Shown here one piece after another: positions 21,571 through 32,302 of a stretch of DNA of 64,000 bases (its first letter is position 1; every line of letters begins with the position of its first letter). The position numbers were made by a program, and so were the translations under genes. The stretch lies in the NCBI GenBank assembly GCA_037447655.1, contig JBBHKE010000230.1, forward strand, positions 1 through 64,000. Direction: 5' to 3'. The stretch is from Zygnema cylindricum. Its lineage: Eukaryota; Streptophyta; Zygnematophyceae; Zygnematales; Zygnemataceae. The notes beneath the pieces were generated by a model that did no database searches, was not told the DNA's origin, and saw nothing but the letters and a program-made list of their open reading frames with translations.

Positions 21571-23382
21571 TTAACCTTCTCCATCTTCTTCTTCACCCAC
21601 AAACTCCGCAACATGGTCCAAGTCGAGAGAAACAAGCTCAAAACTATTTGCGAGCTGAACAACTGCCTCTCCTTTTTCTGTGTTTCTTTCCAAAAGCTTT
21701 CCAGGTAGGCCCCTGTATTTGCCTCCCACAATTGCCACTCTTCCACCCCTTTTTGGAAGGGCTGTCTCCAACATGTGCTGTCGCAAATTTTGTACCAATT
21801 GTTGGGTCTCATCCACAAGAATATCACAGACAGTCGGTGAAGACAGGTCCATAATAGTAGCCTTTTTCAAATAAAGACGACCACCATGAACACTTTTACT
21901 AACCACTCGAACCCTAATGTGACTCATTAGCCAAGGAGGAGACGAGGAAACACTTGCTTTAGAATTTCCATTTTGTGAAACAGGTTCCTTTGATGATTTC
22001 TTTGAAGCTGTAACTTCCGAAGAATTGAAGTACCTTCCTCCATCATCTTTACTACCATGCAATTGTTGACGTTGCCGACCATTTTCATTCTCCTCCCTGT
22101 GTCTATTGTCATAGTTTCTACGATCCCCTGCAGCTTCAAGATCGTTTCCCACCGTCTCCCATTTCCTTCCCTCTCTCTCCTCTCTCTCCTCTTTCCCTCT
22201 CCTCCCCTCCTTGTAGCCTTCTCCATGATGCCTACGCTCTTCCCTCCTATCTCCCTCTCCCTTATCCCTCTTCCTCTCCCTCCTCCGCAATTCCTCCATA
22301 GCCTTTCCTTCCTCCATAGACCCACAGACTGCGAGTGCGTCCACTCTCACTACCACTACTTCCTCATTCACCAGCAGTTTCACTGTTGCTTTTCCAGTCT
22401 TACTACTCTCCCTGTCCAAAACCTCTGCTTTCAAACCCTCATGTCTTCCTCCTATAATCCTCATTATCTTCCCAATTTGAACACCTGGCAATACTCTCTC
22501 CACTAACTTTTCCCCTATAGGCTTCACATGCCTTACCCTTCCGTCAACTCCGGGAGCAGCCACCAAATCCTTTTTAGGCTCTCTACTCTCTCCTGGTTTT
22601 AATATCTTCTTCTTGTCTTTTTCCTCTTTATCCTCCCCTTTTGGCACAGCACCTAACCCTAATCTCCCTACTCTTGGGACGTATTCTACAGGCTCGATTG
22701 GTCCCTTCGCATGTTTTCCGATTGCTTTCCCTTCCTCCCATCCCATTCCTCTTAACATTGCCATTCCAAAATCCTCAATGGGCATATTTTCATATGCCTC
22801 TTCACCTGCCTCATCCGCTAAAGACTTCATATCTGCTTTATATCTCTGCCAATCCAAATCCCTCGCGGACAGTTTATCTTTTCCATCTTCTCCTCTTCCT
22901 ACTTTTTCATCTCCATCTTTTCCTTCCTTTTCCTCCTTTCCAGTATTGAGCAACAATCCATATTTTACATCAGGTAAGGGTCCAGCTGACATTGTTTCCA
23001 CCACAAACCTCTCTTCTGTGTCCAATTCCATTAACTTTTTTTCTTCTTCGGGATTGAAACTTAGCCTCGGTTTCTTTCCAATTTGCCACGTGTTCACTTG
23101 CTTAGGAACTATCTTTTCTTCAGAAAGAGTCCCTCCTCCAATGGCCTTTAACTTACCCTCCCCTACAGCTTCCAGAAGCTCCACATTCTTCTCACCTCTT
23201 GACTTTTCCTGAATGTCTCGAGATATTTTTGTTGCAGGAGGCTTCGCACGTGCGAACGAAAATCGCATGGGCTGGGATTGACGCGAGGCATTCTCGTCCG
23301 TTCTGTCGCCATCCCTGGAGGTATCTTCTTCTTGGTTTGGCTTCCTTTCATTTTCGTCAGCAGTAGTCGTGACTGTCATCAT
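21571..23382 (-). CDS. MOS2: G-patch and KOW domain protein, MOS2/GPKOW-like (spliceosomal)
   Basis: About 603 aa from ATG 23382, with no intron. Order: an acidic/polar N-terminus with MRFSFARAKPP; a G-patch at about 203-245 (EDFGMAMLRGMGWEEGKAIG); a first KOW motif at about 300-350 (VQIGKIMRIIGGRHEGLKAE); a long Arg/Glu/Lys-rich linker (about 360-445); then WLMSHIRVRVVSK, GGRLYLKKATIMD, DETQQLVQ and a second KOW at about 545-590 (RVAIVGGKYRGLPGKLLE). This is the arrangement of Arabidopsis MOS2 and animal GPKOW (about 460-480 aa), nuclear RNA-binding proteins linked to the spliceosome and, in plants, to innate immunity and miRNA processing. The extra length comes from the N-terminus and the charged linker. 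A second ATG follows directly (23379), so the start is ambiguous by one codon. Confidence 0.93.
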   Translation of the reverse strand: MMTVTTTADENERKPNQEEDTSRDGDRTDENASRQSQPMRFSFARAKPPATKISRDIQEKSRGEKNVELLEAVGEGKLKAIGGGTLSEEKIVPKQVNTWQIGKKPRLSFNPEEEKKLMELDTEERFVVETMSAGPLPDVKYGLLLNTGKEEKEGKDGDEKVGRGEDGKDKLSARDLDWQRYKADMKSLADEAGEEAYENMPIEDFGMAMLRGMGWEEGKAIGKHAKGPIEPVEYVPRVGRLGLGAVPKGEDKEEKDKKKILKPGESREPKKDLVAAPGVDGRVRHVKPIGEKLVERVLPGVQIGKIMRIIGGRHEGLKAEVLDRESSKTGKATVKLLVNEEVVVVRVDALAVCGSMEEGKAMEELRRRERKRDKGEGDRREERRHHGEGYKEGRRGKEEREEREGRKWETVGNDLEAAGDRRNYDNRHREENENGRQRQQLHGSKDDGGRYFNSSEVTASKKSSKEPVSQNGNSKASVSSSPPWLMSHIRVRVVSKSVHGGRLYLKKATIMDLSSPTVCDILVDETQQLVQNLRQHMLETALPKRGGRVAIVGGKYRGLPGKLLERNTEKGEAVVQLANSFELVSLDLDHVAEFVGEEEDGEG

Positions 23383-23599
23383 TATCAATGTTTGTGCGGT
23401 GGAAGCAATGATAATGGATGCAAAAGCAAAAGCAATGTGATGAAAAAGCTTTCTAGCTTGATGGTTTTGGAAACAGGCAGAAATGCTCTCTAAAGTTTCC
23501 CTACAATTTTAACAGTTTTTTTGACTTTTCAGTACATGGTGCATGGAACAGGGAAGTAGGAGCTTAACCTAAAACCTGATGACGTCTAAAGTGATGCTT

Positions 23600-23830
23600 C
23601 ACTGCCCATAGTTATTGGCGCTAAGTACAGTACACCGCGAATCGCTATTAGCGTACATGACGCTAATTGGGGTACCCCTTTTTTTGGGGCAAATTCTCAA
23701 ATAGAATAAAGTACGCTAAATGTTTTTGCACGTTATTTGAGGTACCCCGCTAAACACTATTTTATAATTTTCAGCCAAAAAAAGTGGCGACCGAATTCGG
23801 GTAGTTAAACTCTAACAACGATGGGCAGTG
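23600..23830. mobile_element. Compound MITE (GCCCATCG-type ends with an internal CACCGCG-type end)
   Basis: The outer ends CACTGCCCATAGTTATTGG and AACAACGATGGGCAGTG are inverted. Only 30 bp inside the left end lies a second family terminus, TA|CACCGCGAATCGCTATTAG (23631 on). This suggests one subfamily inserted into, or recombined with, another. Confidence 0.65.
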
Positions 23831-23831
23831 T

Positions 23832-23902
23832 TATTTTACGCACTTTTAACAATGTTTTACGCACTTTTAACAATGTTTTACGCCCTTTTAACAATGTTTT
23901 AA
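23832..23902. repeat. 22-bp tandem repeat (x3)
   Basis: TTTTACGCACTTTTAACAATG-type units, the third with CCC for CAC. Confidence 0.9.
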
Positions 23903-24589
23903 GGTTTCCAGTACACGGTACAGTACAGTACTGAACTGTAGGTTTGAAGGAACTAAAGTCGGAACTCGAACCTCCAACGTGACGACCCCCAGTGTCGTCA
24001 GCCATCAGCTATTGCTGCACGACCGATCGTTAGTAGAGTTGATAACACTAAGAGCGTTGTTCCATTAGGCGGTCTCTGTAAACGTCAAAAATTCGTTTAC
24101 TGAAGCGACCGTTCCATTGTGTCGGGTCAGTAACCGACATTTATTTTGCGTGGCGCATGTTGGTTGGTTACACGTAAGCAGCTATTCCGATCTTGCTAAT
24201 CCATATCGAATCTTTGGCAGCAAGTTGATAACGCAAAATTGGTAGTACTAGGTGTAAAAAGGACGTCGTACGTAATGTACGATGATGTACGAAATGTACG
24301 ATCAAGTAATAGGGAACACAGCTTCTCTAAAATATTCCCATGGCTCTCTCCTAAACGCCTCTCATTGACCTAAAACCTCCGCAGCAGCGGTGTTAGTCTT
24401 CATTCTTCTTCGATTTCTTCAAAATGGAACAGTTGCTGGCCATACTTATCCTCCTTAATGAACATGAAGGTAACCAATCCGAGGAAGAAATTATCATTCT
24501 AACCATCATGATGTTCCTTGTTCAAAGGAACATCATGGCAAGTTCCCAAACCTTCATAAATTTGGTTGAGGGTTTTGTCTTCCTCTGTC
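23903..24589. other. Intergenic DNA, no supported gene
   Basis: Runs of GTACGATGTACGAAATGTACG near 24265-24303. A short ORF from ATG 24424 runs into the repeat below and is not convincing. Confidence 0.35.
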
Positions 24590-24995
24590 TATCTTTCAGT
24601 TTTTGGCTCCGTTTTTTCCTCAGTTTTTTCTTCAGTTTTTTGCTCAGTTTATTGCTCTTTTTATTGCTCAGTTTTTTGTTCGGTTTTTTGCTCAGTTTAT
24701 TGCTCTTTTTATTGCTCAGTTTTTTGTTCGGTTTTTTGCTTAGTTTTTCGCTCAGTTTATTGCTCAGTTTATTTGTCAGTTTTTTTATCAGTTTTTTTCT
24801 CAGTTTTTTGATCAGTTTTTGTCTCAGTTTTTGGCTCAGTATTTCGGCTTAGTATTTTGGCTCAGTTATTTGGTTACGCTTTGGCACCGTCTTCTTCTCA
24901 GTTTTTGTCTCAGTTTTTGGCTCAGTTTTTGGCTCAGTTTATTGCTCAGTTTATTGCTCAGTTTATTGTTTAGTTTTTTGCTCAGTTTTATACAA
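24590..24995. repeat. TTTTTGCTCAG/TTTATTGCTCAG minisatellite
   Basis: Units of about 12 bp (CAGTTTATTGCT, CAGTTTTTTGCT) repeat with variants. Read as protein it gives artificial Phe/Leu/Ser repeats. Confidence 0.85.
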
Positions 24996-26219
24996 TATGT
25001 AATATGTACAATGTAAATACTATGTAATATACAAAACATTTTTAATGTCATTGTATTATATACTGTAATACAATATAACATTCTAATGTTATATTATATA
25101 TAATATATATCATTAAATGTATCGTGACATAATAAAATACAATATAAAGATGTGTCACAAAAACCTAATGTAGTATAATGTATATTTTATAATATACATT
25201 AATTTTGTTATACAATGCATTAATACTTAATAATATAACACAATATAATCATGTACTGTTATACAAAGAGAATATAATATAGTATTATATCAATGCCATA
25301 TTAATGTAGTTTGTTATGTTTGTTCCCTTTTCAGTAGACTTAAATTGTGAGTAGACTTAAATTGTGACTGAAATACCGTGGTTTTTTATAGTTTTCGCGT
25401 TTGGTTGAACTTTGAGCCGTACAATGTTTTACTTCCAAAGGGGAATTCTGACCACGTTTCATTTGTGTTTGTTGCTCTGTATTTTCTGTCCCTCCAGTGA
25501 CGACGAGGTATATGTTGCACTGTTATTTGTCTCTCCATTACTGTATGGGTGTATCGGTGGTCCGATAATCGGAGGAGCTTCATTTCTTTGAAGCACTTTG
25601 ATATGGGCTTAATTTGTAGGCGTGATTTGTGTTAGGATTGGGTTTTTCTCTTGTTGCTTTGGGTTATATTTGTAGTGTTCAATATGATAGGGAACAACCG
25701 GTTTTACATGCATTTCTTGAATCAATAATATTTCCAACAATTAAGTAGTTTGCGATTTTTTAGCATAGGGATATATATGTTGCAATGTTAGGAATGCTTT
25801 CCGGTCTGACAATAAATGTTTAAAGAATACATAGCAAGTAAGATTGTTTTTTTTTCCAATACTATCAATGTAGGGCTTTCCTTTTTGTATACATGTACTC
25901 GCACTGCGAGTTTGAAATAAAATCAGGATAATCAAATTATGCAAAAAAACCGTACCCTCTCTCACGCTCTCTCTTTCTCTCTTCTAATGTCTTGAATTGA
26001 ATTATCTGGGTTAAATAAAAAAATGTTTTGGTTAATTTCCAATGTGAATGTTTACTTTTCGAATGCAAATATTTGCATCATCATCTAATTTTTTATTTCT
26101 AATGTTTGAAGTCAAAGTTCTATAGTTCATAATCTAAATTGGACATCTTTTCATAAATCAAAAAGCATAACGTCAATTTGTTTTATAAATATTTATTTTA
26201 TTTTTTATTTCTTTCGAAA
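24996..26219. other. Very AT-rich intergenic DNA
   Basis: 25000-25310 is almost pure A/T with many ATAATATA/TATAATGTATT motifs able to fold back. The remainder shows nothing recognisable. Confidence 0.4.
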
Positions 26220-26223
26220 GACC

Positions 26224-26420
26224 TCAACACCAATAGCACCACCAGCCGCACAGCAGCAGCTGTCTTGCAACTGCACCAGTAGCACTAGCTGCAGCACCAG
26301 CAACAGCAGCAGCTGTCTGCCCAACAACAGCAGCTGTCTGAACAGTAGCAGCAGCAGCTGTCTGAACAGTTGCAGCACCTATCAGCTGTCTGAACAGTTG
26401 CAGCACCTATCAGGTGCTGT
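26224..26420. repeat. CAGCAG/CAGCTGTCTGAACAG repeat
   Basis: Repeated CAGCTGTCTGAACAGTTGCA and CAGCACCTAT units; the last two copies are a clean tandem duplication of about 28 bp. Confidence 0.85.
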
Positions 26421-27526
26421 CTGAAAATGAAAATCTAAATTAAATCTACAATGAAAATACATGTGGTTTGGTTGAATGATGGATTCCATATTCACCGACT
26501 TATATAGGCAAATAACCTATTTAAAAAAAAACTAATAAATCGGTGGGAAGTGCTACACTCTGTTGTTCAAACCCTAAAAAGTGCTCTAAAATTATGGTTC
26601 GAATTTGAACCAGTGGGTAAAATTTCAAAAACGGATTATCAAAAAGGAGTGGCAACATTGTGAACTTAAAAAAATAAAAAAAACAGGTTAGCAAAAAAGC
26701 GCGCAAAGTACGGAAGTAATTGGATCTTGATTATAAACGAGAGAGAAACGCGACAATTTAAGAAAATGTTAAAAATTTGAATGGCAGCACGGCAAACAGC
26801 GAAACCCTAAAAAAATTTCAAACCAAACATTTTTGAAGGGGGGAGCGTCACAGGAGGATGATGTCGGTGGGTGACATAGCATCCTCCAAGGCATAATATG
26901 CGACGTGTACCCACGAGGTCGCGCGTTCGTCGTGGAAATTGGTTCACTTTTCCACGAGGCACGGTGCTATTCGTTCAGGCGCTGAAAATTGACCTACTCT
27001 GGGTCACTTGTTCCGAACTGAAAGTGTCAGACGATGGCGTATCCGATTCGGCATCCGACGGTCCACGTTTACGCCCATAAACGTGGAGAATAAAATCCGT
27101 CATTCAGTAGGCTTGTTTTTCTGAAAATTTTTTTTTTTGGTACGGCACTGTACGAAACAGTACGACTTTCAGTAAAAAATGGCATTTTTCCCCTAATGGA
27201 ACCTTGCCCTAAAATCGGTTGCGACTTATTTTGGCCGAAAATCATAAAGCAGCATAACAGCACTATTTAAGGAAGTATACTTCAATCTGCCACGTCTCCT
27301 TGAACTAAATTCGTAATATATATTTTAATTCCACATTAACACTAAATTTAAATCCTTAACGGTAATAACGATGGGCAGCAGTACGGCGTACCTTAACACT
27401 ACGGCAGATTTTGGTACGGCTTACTAATTGGGGTGCCGGTTTCTCTCGGTATGACGGAGTAAGCCGGTATATCGCCGATGCATCGATTTACTGATAAATA
27501 ATTGGCCTTTTTTTTTTTTAGTCTCT
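26421..27526. other. Intergenic DNA with hairpin and MITE-like end
   Basis: Holds a perfect 9-bp-stem hairpin at 27063-27086 and an isolated GTAATAACGATGGGCAGCAG end near 27362-27382 resembling the MITE subfamily. No gene seen. Confidence 0.4.
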
Positions 27527-27603
27527 TCCTTTCTCCTCTCCCCTCTCCTCTCCCCTCTCCCCTCTCCTCTCCCTCGCCCCTCTCCTCTCCCTCGCCCCTT
27601 TCT
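27527..27603. repeat. CCTCTCC/CCCTCGCC polypyrimidine minisatellite
   Basis: Short tandem CTCCTCTCCC and CTCTCCCTCGCCC units upstream of the SLX9-like gene. Confidence 0.85.
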
Positions 27604-28055
27604 TTTGGCAGAAATAAGGCTGCTGTACCGTCAGGTACTTTTGGGGATTTCGAAGGTAAGAATCCGATAAGGCAGACGCGGGAAAGAATTACAAATTTTC
27701 AGTAGAGGCTCGTTACTCAAAAACTTGTCAAAATATCAAATTCAGCTGAACTTGGTGAAGCCTGATGTTTCAAAGTTTCAATTTTTTTGCAATCCTAGTA
27801 TATTTATGTGGCGAAGAGCTGGTAAGTGTATGTATCAATCATTTCATTTTTCTTCGGAAACTTTTTGAGAATTTCATGTGTGTACTTTTACTTCAAATTG
27901 ACGTAACTGTTCTTTTCCCTCCCTGAACTAACAGGGTTCTCTAATGTTTTTGACAGTGGAAGGCATGGGAAAAGGCCATTTTTCTCAGCGTTGACAGTTG
28001 AGAGGCTTCAAATTTTGCTGGCGGAAGGTAGTCGAAAAAGTCAAAATTTAACATC

Positions 28056-31000
28056 ATGGTAAGGGCAAAACTCACCTCCGAAACCTTTTGTTTCCCTTTT
28101 TGGTTCTTATTGTAATGAGCTTATTTGGTTTTTATTGGGAAAGGATACAATGGGACTGCAGTACGTCGGCCATCGTTATTAGGGTTAGTGAATTACTAGC
28201 GTTAAGACTTTATTTTTAAATGAACTACGCTAAATTATGTTTGGAAACGTGTCACATTATGGGGCACTTATTTAAATAGTGTTATGAACACTAATAACGA
28301 TTTTGGGTCAGAAAAAAATAGTTGCTCGAATTAGAGTGATTAAGATTAATCGCAATGGGCAGACTAGTTATCAGAGGGAGAGGAGTTTATCTTTTATCTT
28401 TTTTTTTCAGGTTCCTCTTGAAGGTTTCATTTTGAATATGATTCACGGGATATTAACCTTTTGAGCTTGCAATGGCTGCTGCAATAATAACGCATAATTG
28501 CTATTTTCTAATTAATCAAGCTGTTGAGATAAGTTATATTTTTGAAGTATTGGAGCTGTTGGGATTGTTTATTTTTTTGGATTATTTATGTTTTCTAAGT
28601 ATTGAAGCTGCTGAGATAAGTTATTTATTCTAAGCAATCGACTTGTTGAGATAAGCTATATTTTCTCAGTATTGAGGCTGTTGAGATAAATTATATTTTT
28701 TAAGTAATCAAGGTGTTGAGATAAGTTACATTTCTAAGAATTGAAGCTGTTGAGAAGGGTTTTCACGCTTGGATAAGTTTGCTGTTGTTGACAGGTGAAA
28801 AAACGTAGTTCTCGACAAAGAGTGAAGGACAAAACTACAAAGCAAAACCAGGAGGTCAGCATTTTGCTTCCTTCCAATCACCTTTTAAACATTCTCTGTT
28901 TTGTTATGGAAGCCTAGAAATTCAAACTTCTTTGGTAGCTTGAAAAAAATATTATTTGTGATACAAAATGAAGAATTGTGTCTTACCCAGTTTGGCTGCA
29001 CAAGTGCCAGCTGACTACAGATGCTGCCTATGAAACTCATAACTTCCTATGAACAACATCTTTATATTGCTTTCATCTTGACTTGTTCCTCAATCTCCTC
29101 TTTTTCTCTTCCCTCCCTCTTTTTCTCACTAATACATGCTGACCTCATTGCTTTATTGTTTTGGAAACAGCAAGACCTCACTACAGAGTCGGTTTCGGGG
29201 TGAGACCATGCTTCTTCTCCAATGCCTGGCAAAGAATGCCCGGGGTTTTGTCTGCAGTCATTTGGTGATATAAAAATTGCTGTGTTTTTGCCTTAGCATC
29301 TAGTTTCCAGAAGCCTTTGTTTACGATGAGGTTTTCATCTAAAATATTTTGCTTGATTGATATCACTTTTGGCGAAAGGATTTATTGCAATCGGTGATTT
29401 GGTTAGTTTCACATGCATGCAGAAACTAGATATGTCACAGTTTCAAAAGAGTTCTCAGTATTCCTTCTGTCAAGGGAGTTTGCCGTTGGTTCATACATGA
29501 TGGCACTAGATTTTAAAAGAAACAGGGTTAAATCCTAAGTTTTTGAAGTTTCAGCATGGATTGTCCTAGAAAGGGTGAAAGTGGATGAGGTTACTTCTGA
29601 AAAGAAACCATCTTAGGAACAGTTTTTTTCATACTTCTGCAGTTGCATATATTGGATTCAGTGGTAAGATGGAGATGCCTAGAATTTACAGGAATACTTT
29701 AGGTGCGTATGTTGTTTATGTAGTGATAAGTTTAAAAAACATCAAATGTATGGTCCATTCACAATGCCCCCTGTGAACTTCAAAGGTTTAATCACTTCTG
29801 GCCAAAAAATGAGTGGATGTTCTGTAAGACCGTCCTTTTTAAGAATTTTCACATCTGATTTTATGGGGTTATACTCCACCTTAAGCTTTGAAAATATAGT
29901 TGTACAAATTCGGGCTGGGGAATTGCGTTCAAAGCAGTGAAAACCTCAAAAGGTTGTTATTGCTCATTGTGTGTCTATCAGGGTGGAGATCCTATATCAT
30001 TTCCTAAGATACGTGGCAGGACAATATGAATGCCCTTTCTTGACTAACAAATATTTAAAGAGATTTTAATGAATTGATGCTCTGTGAATGACTTATAGAG
30101 TAACTTGGTCAGAGTACAAATCTATTTTTTTTGTGAAACTCTCCACTTATGGTGATAAAATTTGCTGTGGTAGAAACGAAAGTCCGTGGTCTAGTTGACA
30201 TGTTATCCCGTTTCAGATTTGCTTCTGTAGATTTTTTTTTTTCACAGAAATAATTTATCTATGGAATTTATGCCCTTTTTTTGTGGATCACAACAGGGCA
30301 CAGGTGGTTAACGAAGATGATGAAAGCTCGATGAGGCAAACAGGGGCCCGTGTGCAAAGGAAAGTTGTGAAGCAAATGCGGTTTTTGGAAAGTGAGTTCA
30401 TATTGACTGGAATATTTGAGCATTGGACAGTGATTGAATTGTCTTAGTGACGGGAATCTTGTGAATAGGACAGAGATTGGTTTGTCTTAGTGAGGGTAAT
30501 CCTTCATCACTGGACATTGATCGCTGTGTCTTGATTAAGCGTTTGACATATGTCTTGAAATTGTTTGCATGTTTTTTTTGTTCTCTGTTGTAGAATTTGC
30601 ATACTCCATACAAGGCCCTTTGCAGTAATTTTGGAATTGGATTATCAAAGACCCTCGAGTTCTTTCTGAAGCTATGTCATCTCATTATTTAGGATTCTTC
30701 TCATAGTTCTTTTTAAAATTTTGTTTGTTTACTAACATTTGTTTTTACGAGCCAATTTCTTCTGCAGAGCTCCAAAAGACTCAACAAGTTTTGGCTACTA
30801 CCAAAACATTGGGCAAGGTAAAGCCTAAAAAATCATTGACACAATCGACAAAAAGAACTATGTTAACTTTAGTATACTTATCTCTCTCTTTTTATCGACT
30901 CAAAGTCCAGAAATGAAGGTTGTGGATGTTTAGGAATAGTGGGTATTAACTTTGGAGAAGAACCTCTTCGACATCCTCTTCCTCTTCCTTGTCCTCTTCC

Positions 31001-32302
31001 TCCTCTTCCTCTTCCTTTTCCTCTTCCCGTGCTTCCTCTTCCCCTGCCTTGTCCTCTTCCTCTTCTTCTTCTTCTTCCTCTTCCTCTTCCACATCCACTT
31101 CCTCTTCTTATTCTTCTCCTTCCCCTTCCCCTTCCCTTTCCCCTTCCCCTTCCACTTCCCCTTCTCCTCCCCTCCCGCTCCCCCGGCCCCTCCCCCTTGT
31201 CATCTTTTAACTGTCCTATGTTAATATTTGTTAATGTTTGTGGGCCCCATTTTGTTTGGCAGAAAAAACGAAGGAAATCGTCTCAGAATGTCGGTTTGGC
31301 CCTTGGTTCTCTCCCGGAACTTGCCGATCTTCTTCCCTCCTTGGAAGAACTTGAGAAGAACAAGACAAAATCTCCACGCCCTCCTGCGAAAGTTTTACAC
31401 AACAAGAGAAGACAAAAGATTACGTGAGCCTCTAGTTCACAACTCCAGAACCTCTTGAAATTTATGTTCCTTCAGCTAACTTTCTCCTCTCCTCCTGTCT
31501 GGGTTTTTTTCATTTGGCCTCGTGTCATGTACGAGATTAAATTTGTTGTGTGTCCAATGAAAGAGGATCGCCTTTCAGACGTTTTGGTTGGTATGTTTAG
31601 TTCAAATGTACAAAAACAATTGGAAACGCTATACTTGGTAACCCGGTGCAAAACATGTACTGTATGAATTTTTCAAAGTGGGCGACGCGTATAGCACGAG
31701 GAAACTACATATAGTGTTTCCAACCATTTTTGCTCGTTTTAACTATGATGTTAAGTAATTTTGGTTTAATCCTGCATACGATAAGAATAAGCTAACATTT
31801 TCGGCCGTCTTTCCTTGTTCCAATGTTATTTTACATTTTGTGCACGAAATGAAGTAACTGCAAATACAACGATAAAATGTTCGCTGTTTCCTTATCCAGA
31901 GGAGTTTTTGTGAACGTAAAGAATTGTTGTGTGCATGAAAAGGAGTTACTGCAACTGCAACCGTCAAACTTTTTACCTGCTATCTTTTCTCATTTAGAAG
32001 AATGGTGCAAATGCAACTGTTGATCCTTTTACCGACTATCTTTTGTCACTTAAAAACAGTGGTTCTCTGTGTATTTTTTCAGGTCGGAGGAAACAAAGCA
32101 ACTTGCGGCTGTCATCAGCCACCCGGCATATAAGACAAATCCTCTGGCGGCAATCAGGCAACATCTTCTAAACACAATGCCTCCACCTCCACCGCAGACA
32201 CTGACAGGTCACAGAAACACAAAAGATAAGAATAAGAAGAAAAAGAAGCAGAAGTACACTGGTGAAGAGCCGATAGTGACAAGTGAAATGGACGTTTCCT
32301 AG
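28056..32302 (+). CDS. SLX9-like ribosome biogenesis protein (7 coding exons)
   Basis: Exons: 28056-28058 (ATG only), 28795-28854, 29171-29199, 30297-30391, 30768-30817, 31263-31423, 32083-32302. They total 618 nt, i.e. 205 aa plus stop; all junctions are GT-AG and phase-consistent. The protein is basic: it opens M-VKKRSSRQRVKDKTTK, then FLEKLQKTQQVLATTKTLGK, KKRRKSSQNVGLALGSLPEL.ADLLPSLEEL, and SEEETKQL-type SEETKQLAAVISHP followed by NPLAAIRQHLLNTMPPPPP and a KNKKKKKQK tail. This order matches the plant SLX9-like family. In yeast Slx9 is a nucleolar factor for pre-rRNA processing and 40S export. The Lys clusters fit nucleolar location. The tail after MPPPPP is read through without a further intron. 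Confidence 0.85.
28162..28365. mobile_element. MITE copy in SLX9-like intron 1 (about 204 bp)
   Basis: Left GTCGGCCATCGTTATTAGGG and right ATTAATCGCAATGGGCAGAC are inverted; related to the GCCCATCG subfamily seen at 23600-23830. Confidence 0.55.
28500..28760. repeat. About 45-bp degenerate tandem repeat in intron 1
   Basis: Five or six units built on TATTGAAGCTGTTGAGATAA and GTTATATTTT. Confidence 0.75.
30960..31195. repeat. (CTTCCT)n polypyrimidine tract in SLX9-like intron 5
   Basis: TTCCTCTTCC and CCCCTTCC units for about 235 bases, on the coding strand. Confidence 0.9.

Noticed and set aside
22613-23212. 199-codon frame on + strand
   Set aside because: Antisense shadow of the MOS2-like coding sequence.
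24424-24852. ORF starting MEQLLAILILLNEHEG
   Set aside because: The first 50 residues look protein-like and faintly recall plant Harbinger transposase N-termini, but the rest is translated minisatellite.
30939-31224. Pro/Leu- or Ser-rich ORFs
   Set aside because: (CTTCCT)n intronic tract of the SLX9-like gene.
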